From Macrocystis pyrifera (lineage: Eukaryota > Sar > Phaeophyceae > Laminariales > Laminariaceae), in NCBI GenBank assembly GCA_031763025.1, contig JASSKH010000017.1:10971126-11035125 (forward strand): a stretch of DNA of 64,000 nucleotides, read 5' to 3'. The translations under genes were made by a program, and so were the position numbers. The notes under the pieces are model-generated. The model was not told where the DNA came from, made no database searches, and saw only the letters and a program-made list of their open reading frames with translations. Below, piece after piece: positions 56,851 through 64,000 of the stretch (its first letter is position 1; each line of letters starts with the position of its first letter).

Positions 56851-59290
56851 CTCGCCAATGGGTAGCGCAACATGAAATAAATCCCGTGTCTTCAGGACGT
56901 TCGCCCTCGTCAGGATTCGCAAGGTTCGTCCGGGGGCGGCGGTGTTCGCGTACTCGTCCGCGTTGTTCAATGGTCCTCCGAGTTATCGATATGCTTGTTC
57001 GCGGAGTTCCATACCTTCCAAGGCGGTGTGCACCCCTCTGGGATTTCAGTACTTCCCCGAACGATTTTGGAGTTGAAATGATCTTCTAGGATATCCAGAA
57101 CGCTCCATGGGTCCATTCCGTTGTGGATCATGGGAGGCTTCCGGGCTCGTGTTTGATCTACAAAACTCCGTTAAGACCCACGATTCCCTAGACCAGTCAC
57201 CCTCGTCCTTCGAAGACCATACCCTCCAAACAACTGTTGTTCCTTACGTACAATTTCCGCTTCCGTCATCCGCTATCCCGGCCGGGTTCCACGCCCTGTA
57301 GGGCTATGCACACCTCGATACCGGGTTCGGCACCATGATGGGCGATCTTTGGTCTCATGCTCTTCAGGGAGACTAGGAAACGTCTGCGGACTTCATGTCT
57401 TCATGTGCAATCTCTGTCCTCCGTGGGTTTTCATATACTCCCGGGGTGTGACTTCCCCACCGTTAGTGCGTTTACCCTGCTAGGCGATCTGTGCCCAGCA
57501 CTTGTCTGCGCTGTCGAATATCTGCCCCCTTGCGTTGGGTTCCAAGACCTAATGAATTGTCGGACGCTTCGGTGGGATTACGCGTCCTCCAGGGCTACAC
57601 GGCTTTTCTTTAGGGAGTTCCACGACTCTCACCCGCGGCCCGTAAAGTCCTTTACATTCAATTATTTCAGCGTCTTTCAGGCGGTCCCATTCAACCATGT
57701 TTGACCTCTCAACCTTTGTGTGGGGTTCGCCCGCTTCCAACACGACCCCTGTACGTAGCTACTGGCAGTCGTTCCCATTCAATTGGGATTTGAAGTCTGC
57801 TGGACCGCCAAGGATACCCTTGCTCTCTGTGGGTTCCTTACCCTCCTGGTGTATCAGTACGACGTCATGGAGACATATACCATCGCACTCGCAGTGGAAC
57901 CCCATATCGTCCTGATCGAACCTACCCTTTGGGGTGCAGTATCTTCTATGGTGAGGCACGGACGTTCACAAATATTCACAATCCCGTTGACGCTCGTAAC
58001 CCCTCAGTACAGCCAAACCCCCCTTGTCCGAAGCAGCGTTTGTCTGCTGCAATTATTTATCTACCTTCCCGTATAATTGCCCAACCATTGGAATCTGTCG
58101 GTTCGAGTCTGGCATATTACTGTAAATGCACCCGAAGGGGGGACATACATCTTGGAGAACATTCGTCATGGAATCATCTCTGCAAGAGTCGCTGTCTTAT
58201 TGATGAGTTCGAGCCGTCCCTTCTGGAGTACTCAGCGTTTCCAGCGAAAGCAGCCTCCACCTCAATGCTGCAACTTATTTGTGTCCACCTTCCCGATGTT
58301 TCCCCCCAGGACTGCAATATGTCGGTTCAAACACGATCAGATGCATCCGGTAAGCTTGGGAAGTTGACACAACTAGTTACAACAGATGGAAGCTGCTGTC
58401 GCTGGGCACGAGAGTACTTCATTTTCTCAACACAGAACGAGGAGGGACGGGCCGACCTTATCAACAGTAGAAAGGCTCTGCACAGATGATTCCATGGCAA
58501 TTTGTAAATTTATGTCCCCCCGCTCCATGAATACTCCCTCTGGGGGTTCCACCACACCTTCCTGGGCAATCCGTACACTGACGAGTCTCTCGTCCTGGGA
58601 GAAAAACCGTACCCCGCCTGAGGTTCTCAGTCCCATGTGCCCACCCTGCTGGTGACGCCGCTTATTTTTTATGGCGAGCGATCAATACTCCTTTGTGGAA
58701 CTTCTTTGCTTCTTGGGCGGTCTGTACCCTTCACGAGGGTGACAGGCCCCTCGGGTACAGAAGTTGGAGTTCCCGGTTATTCGCGTTGGGCGGTCTGTAC
58801 CCTTCACGAGGGTGACAGGCCCCTCGGGTACAGATGTTGGAGTTCCCGGTTATTCGCGTTGGGCTGTACGCCACTGTAAGTTCAGCGCATCCAAGGGGCC
58901 GCAAGCACCTCTCTTCGTAACCCATGCGTTCCTAGGATTTCGTACTCCTCCAAGGAGTGTCAGGGCCATTAGCAAAAAATCAACACACCTCAAAGTATAT
59001 TTTGCTGTCAAGAGTGGCCTTCCTTAGTTTGGTTTCGTTCAATGCACGCTGAACCGTACATGTCCTTGGTTCATGTCCTTCCTTCGACGATCCCTTTCTT
59101 ACACATATGGGTAATACGGCCTTCAGGTCAACACATACCCATTTGTGGCGTTCCGTGCCTTTTTGGTCCACATGTAAATTCTCCATGGAAGCCCCTTTAC
59201 TCCTGCACGGGCCAGAACCCTATGGAGGGTTCTCACACAGGTGGCCGGGATATCCACCTTGTATAAAGTGGAAGTAGGACAGTTTAGTAC
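56851..59290 (-). other. Unidentified region, possibly decayed minus-strand coding repeats
   Basis: The minus strand holds a series of 60-75-residue open stretches with normal protein text, for example VSVRIAQEGVVEPPEGVFME (58.5 kb) and DVVLIHQEGKEPTESKGIL (57.85 kb). These two share the pattern QEG.EP.E. This suggests a degraded repeat protein, but the family is unknown and frames do not persist. Confidence 0.3.
58718..58863. repeat. 73-bp tandem duplication
   Basis: Two adjacent, nearly identical 73-bp units (58718-58790 and 58791-58863), each starting CGGTCTGTACCCTTCACGAG. The length is not a multiple of three, so it does not preserve a frame. Confidence 0.9.
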
Positions 59291-62200
59291 ACCAGCGCAC
59301 CAAATTGAGAGGTTGTCGCCACCTTGCGGGGATTGCTACGTTGTTTAACGCGTCCACAAGGGTTTGTTTTCCGCGTACATTACGCAGCGAGGGGGGGTCT
59401 CGGCCACCTATGCCGCACGTCTGGGCAACGTAGCACCGCTACTGGGTTCCATGCATTCTTGCGCCACCCATAAACCTTCCGTGGGATGCATCTTCTCTTA
59501 CTCGATTTGTACCTGTCAGTTAAAATTGGCAGTGTTCCAAGGTGATCTACCGTACGGTTCACCTTATGTAATCTTGATGAATTGACACCGAGAGGGTACC
59601 CTGCCGGTGAGGATGCAGACACAAGTGGTTGGTATTGTGCCAAACATATTTTGATATCAGTAAGGTTTAGCGGTGTTGGGCATTTCGGAACAGGGTGAGC
59701 GAGCAGCTTGGTGTGCAGCATTAGTTTTAGCCAACGCTGTCTGCCGTTGCTGCTGCAAGGGTTGACATCCTATCCCTACGCCGGTCGGCGGTGGGAGTCC
59801 TGACTGCCTCCCTGACAATAGTGTGCTGGTCCACGATGTGTGTTGCCCCTTGCAAATATGGACCCAGGACCGCAGTCGCGCAGCTGTAGTATACTTTGTA
59901 CATGGGTGATACAGCAGCCCAAATTCAACAGAGTAGTTCCACCTGCCTGTCAAAGCAAGGTCTCATGATGGCTTAGTCATAGTTCAGGTTTTACTAGAAG
60001 AACAATTTCGATAACATCGACCATGTATCCGTCTCTTTCGATGCCGTAGATTCGGAATGGTGGCGGTGAAGCTACATAGTAAGGGGATGTTGACCATCTC
60101 TAGACCGACAACCAACGCAGCTAAAACACCCTGGATATTGTTGCCGCGTAATCTACTCCTACGAGCATTTCTAAACTAAAACCATTCCGAAGCGTGACGC
60201 ATACTATACATTGGCAATATTTCCTTAGTTTCCTCCATTGACAACTCTAAACACCACATGGCCTTGAAAACAGTGGAAGTGCAACCCGATGAGCAACGCC
60301 ACGGCCTACAGATGCATATCGGGAAAAACAAATATGCTAAAAAAAAACAAATTATTCCAGCGATAAGTGCCTTAAGGCACACATTATTGGGCAAGTCCTC
60401 AGTGCCTTGAGTCTCAAGGAGCCCCGTCAGCCAGAAACACCATTACCAAGTCGTTTGAGAAAACGGGAAAGTGCAATTGCCATGACAACCCCATACACAG
60501 CCTTGGAATATCACAAAAAATGTTGCAAAACACTCGTGGTATTCCGACGATATTGGGTCAAGAAGTCTGGTCAGTCATCAACATTTCGGCCGAAAAATGC
60601 TACCCCTGTCGTACGTGTAGCACGCGATTGTACTTCTATTGTAGACACACGCCACGTATTACATAGCAACTCCCTGATGAATGAATCGCTGGCATGCACC
60701 TGTTAATAGAGCTCTACCCGGAATGAATACAACAGCGAGAACTATGTGCCGGGTCTCACGGTGTGCGTTACAAGCCTTGCGTTCGCGAGGTTCGAGCATA
60801 TTCAGCTTCACAACAATCCAGTTGCTCGTACTGGTATCATGTGTGGCAATATGCAAAACAGCAAAGGCTTCCGAGATGAAACACACCGCCACATACTCTG
60901 AATGGCGTTGAAAACAGCTGGTAACGTGTTGGACCTACAATAGTCTGCAAAACGGCACATACAAAACGAGCAAATAAGTCGTAGGACCGTCCATAATCCC
61001 ATCAACTTCTGAGCTGTGCTCCTCGCGCAATACACAATACGGGCAACAAGTAGTAGCATTAATCGTGGTCGGGCCACTCCAGTCAAAGCTCTGAAGTGAC
61101 ATTTCCGTCATCAAGCGCTCATCGTAATCATCTCTGGGGTCCTGTTGCAAAAATACAGCAGTCCAATTCCATGCTGTACCATCTCACACAGCGCACGTAC
61201 AGTCAGTGCACGTATCCCCAGCCCGTCTGTTCGTAGGCCCGTGCAGTGCCGAGTTGTGAACTACCAAACAACAATGAGACGCCCACATTATGAAAATAGG
61301 GACCCTGATGCCAGGTACACGATATCGATATTAAATACTACCGTGAACGATATATTCACTTTTCCTTCCGATGCCTTACCCGGCATATTGTTTTCTTGCC
61401 TACACACCCATTTATCTCACCCAATCAAGTCCACTGCAGTCGCAAGACACAGCTAGCCACGCATCTCTTTCCTCCTTTTCCGCATAGATAGGTCCCTGAA
61501 ATTTCTCAAACAGCCCTCATGCAATTTCGGAGTGGGCGGGGAGGACTCCCTTCGGTAACACGCTATCTTCACAATACCTCGCATCGGAACAGGCTATACC
61601 GGATGAGCACCGCATTCGCATATTCTGCCGGAGCGTTGGTTAGTATTAATGGCGTCACACCAGTACTGAAAATGACCATTCACATCGATACTGCTAATAG
61701 ATAGGCACAGGATGCATCCCCCGGTAGAGCTTCACGCCATTGTTTCCGAGTGTCCTCATTGGGCCCGCTCTACATCCCACCTGAACGCTAACCTCGAGAA
61801 AAAATCAACGTGCAACCCTATGAACTTTACCATCACTTTGGTACCATAACACACAAACGAAGGTGGTATTCCAGCGACAAGGCCTGCCTTGTAAGGCGCA
61901 TGCCTTAGTGGGCGTATGTTCCCTCAGTTTGAGGAGCCTCGTCAGTCCCAGTGATAGTTGAGGTAGAAAATGCTACCAGGTACCTCTACCGAAGAACGCG
62001 TTACAACTAAAACGCTTCAGCGCAGGTGCAGGCGGGAGGAAGGCGTGGAGATGTTGAGAGGGTTAAGACATCGGCAAGAGCAAGAGACGGAAGCAGGAAT
62101 GACTGTGATCGCAAGCCATCTAGACACGTAGAAATAAGTCGAGCACGCGCTTGGGGGGGGGAGCGCAATACGGCGATGACTCTGGCGTCGAGGCCGACGA

Positions 62201-64000
62201 CGTTGTTGGTGCAGTGTCTAAATGGGCAGCCATCTAGCAAAATCGAATGATGAACGTCGTGGGGTGCACGGAGTACCCGGACGGTGACGGGGGCGAAGAT
62301 GGAAACACATGTTCATTCCGCAAAGGGAACTACGATGAAAGCACTGGACATCGAACAAATCCGAAAACATATACAGACTCTCGAGCTTGAGTATGTCGGA
62401 GAGTCCAACATCTTGAAAACAGACACTATCCGTCAATGGGCATAGTCTGGAGTGGCACGGTTCAGTAGAGTGTTTTGGCTCTAGTCCAAGATGCTGACAG
62501 TGACAACTACTACTGTACCGTTTTCGACCCTGTTGCGTGTCACTACAGCGGTGCGGCATACTGTGCCGGGCTCATGGCGTCCTCTCACCCCACTGCATGG
62601 GCTGGGGGCTGTCTACACTTCACAACGAACCTTTTCACGTGTTCGAACTTTTCATAGTGGCGGTGCCGTCCATTGGTACCGCGCCTACAAAATGCCGCGA
62701 GAATGCCCGTGAACATGGAAAATGGGGAAGAACGTCGAGACGGGTTCGTTAACGCGCAGAGGAGAGTATTCGGCCGGAAGAATTTCTCGAGAAGGGTGCA
62801 GCGACTATGCATCGAATGTGGGATACCTATGGGTCTAAAGGTTGACGGAGGACACGGGATACCCACCGAGAGCAAGAGCGTGAACAATCGAGGTTCTCTC
62901 ACAGTCTCTGTGGAGGGTCGAAGATGTCCACATGTGTTTGGCTGGGTGGCAAGGCTTTGTCAAAGCATGGGCGGGAATCTCTAGATGGAGACGGCGCGCC
63001 TTGGAAGGAGAAGCACGGGACACGCGAGAAAGAGGCAGTCACGGGAATCCGAGGCTGATGACGAAGCCTATACAGTAGCGGTCCCGCTATAGTGCGGTTG
63101 GGTAGTGCCGGCTGCCCGCTATAGTACCTGTGAAAATCGCTTGGCACATGCAGATGAGAAAAACCAGTGTGGCAGTGTGCGGAGTAAATAGTGCCGGTTG
63201 CCACCATAGTGCCGGTATTGCTGGCTGGTGCATACCTGCACCATACTACAAGAGAGGGACCACTACTACTGCAGCTCTATTTGACCATCTTGTGGAAAGG
63301 CGCTTGCTGGTGAGAGCAAGAGGGCGCAAAATTTTCGCGTACTAGCGACGATGGGACACGGCACTTGATATGTTTGCCGCATTCCTTTTCCAGCTCGTGT
63401 CGACCTCCTACACTCCACAAACGCGGTAGCGGCAACCACAATGTTTCCCTCCCTGGCGTCTGTTCTACACTGATTGTTGTTGTTACAAGGTACTGTATGC
63501 CACCTATAAAGTAATTCGCCCATAAGCTACGGACACAGGGTTCGGAGACACCGTCAATCTCCGACCTCACATGCCAGTCAATACAAGGGCATGAATCTGA
63601 CAATTGCACCCAACGAGGCAAACACTTGCCTGGAGAAGCTTTCGCTTGAGCAAGCAGGTCGCACAAAACATCGACCGTGTCGCCAAGATGCAGCCGCCAC
63701 GAGGAACACGGGCTCGGTGTGACCACGCAATATGTGGAGTTGATCCCAACCCAACTATGCTGCAAGAAAACTGATCATGGCGAGCCCTTACGCTTGCCAG
63801 CAATACCTACTCAACACTAAACGTACATATGCTGCAAAATTGGCGGCAGTGAGGAGGGGATAACACATAAGATACGTCAATCAATACCTGGTATCTGGTA
63901 GACAGAGTAGTCAAAAAGGCAGGGTGAGTAGATTCTGTCGATCTCCGACCACACATGGCAACCCCGATTGTTAATTGACCTTTTCCGCATTCACAAACGT
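59291..64000. other. No recognised gene; one diffuse duplication
   Basis: Sequence around 60350-60430 resembles 61870-61955 (TATTCCAGCGA(C/T)AAG, repeated GCCTTA-type words, GAGCC(C)CGTCAG), so part of this region is duplicated about 1.5 kb apart. Open stretches such as 62673-62984 (+) and 63765-63277 (-, with an acceptor-like TTCTTGCAG before HSWVGINSTYC) could be exons, but I recognise no family and cannot link them. Confidence 0.4.

Noticed and set aside
58080-58140. tRNA-like word GGTTCGAGTC
   Set aside because: No matching acceptor stem or anticodon arm could be placed around it.

Overview
The window looks like nuclear DNA of a photosynthetic stramenopile, most likely a brown alga of the Ectocarpus type. 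That assignment comes from gene style and from memory of similar loci, not from a database match. Evidence for a eukaryote: genes split by many introns with clean GT/AG borders (one GC donor), a pentatricopeptide-repeat (PPR) gene with about one repeat per exon, and many retroelements, MITEs, microsatellites and long G/C homopolymers. I see no operons, ribosome-binding sites or CRISPR arrays.

Two host genes are well supported, both on the minus strand. (1) 1272-10486: a PPR protein gene whose eight exons I could place with matching splice phases. Two one-base frame slips, one of them in a G/C homopolymer, need checking. (2) 43250-50155: a complete ten-exon EMB8/ABHD1-ABHD3-type alpha/beta hydrolase gene. 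The exon phases join into 521 codons, with a membrane anchor, an HG oxyanion motif and a Ser-Asp-His triad.

The rest is mainly mobile DNA. 15962-25025 holds an old Gypsy-type (chromovirus-like) LTR element with both LTRs. 29381-30995 holds a short, younger LTR element with a GGGGG target duplication; it shares its 3' end and probable primer site with the Gypsy element. 33704-38145 holds a Copia element on the minus strand, whose 5' end lies against a 1.9-kb palindrome built from Copia leader and gag sequence (37995-39872). Smaller Copia pieces lie at 28.2 kb and 55.0 kb, and LTR/primer-site-like pieces at 40.9 and 51.6 kb. LINE 3' ends with unusual C-rich tails sit inside a PPR intron.

Non-autonomous DNA elements include a four-copy MITE family with TA target sites, an 89-bp piggyBac-like MITE flanked by TTAA, and a 1.1-kb foldback element at 52794-53919 with ten copies of a GTACGATATCGTAC-type palindrome. 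Short TA-bounded words such as TACCAGGTA/TACCTGGTA recur across the whole window. In two places they are visibly inserted into a repeat copy, so they may be transposon excision footprints. The stretches 10.5-15.9, 31.0-33.7, 39.9-43.2 and 54-64 kb hold no gene I can name.
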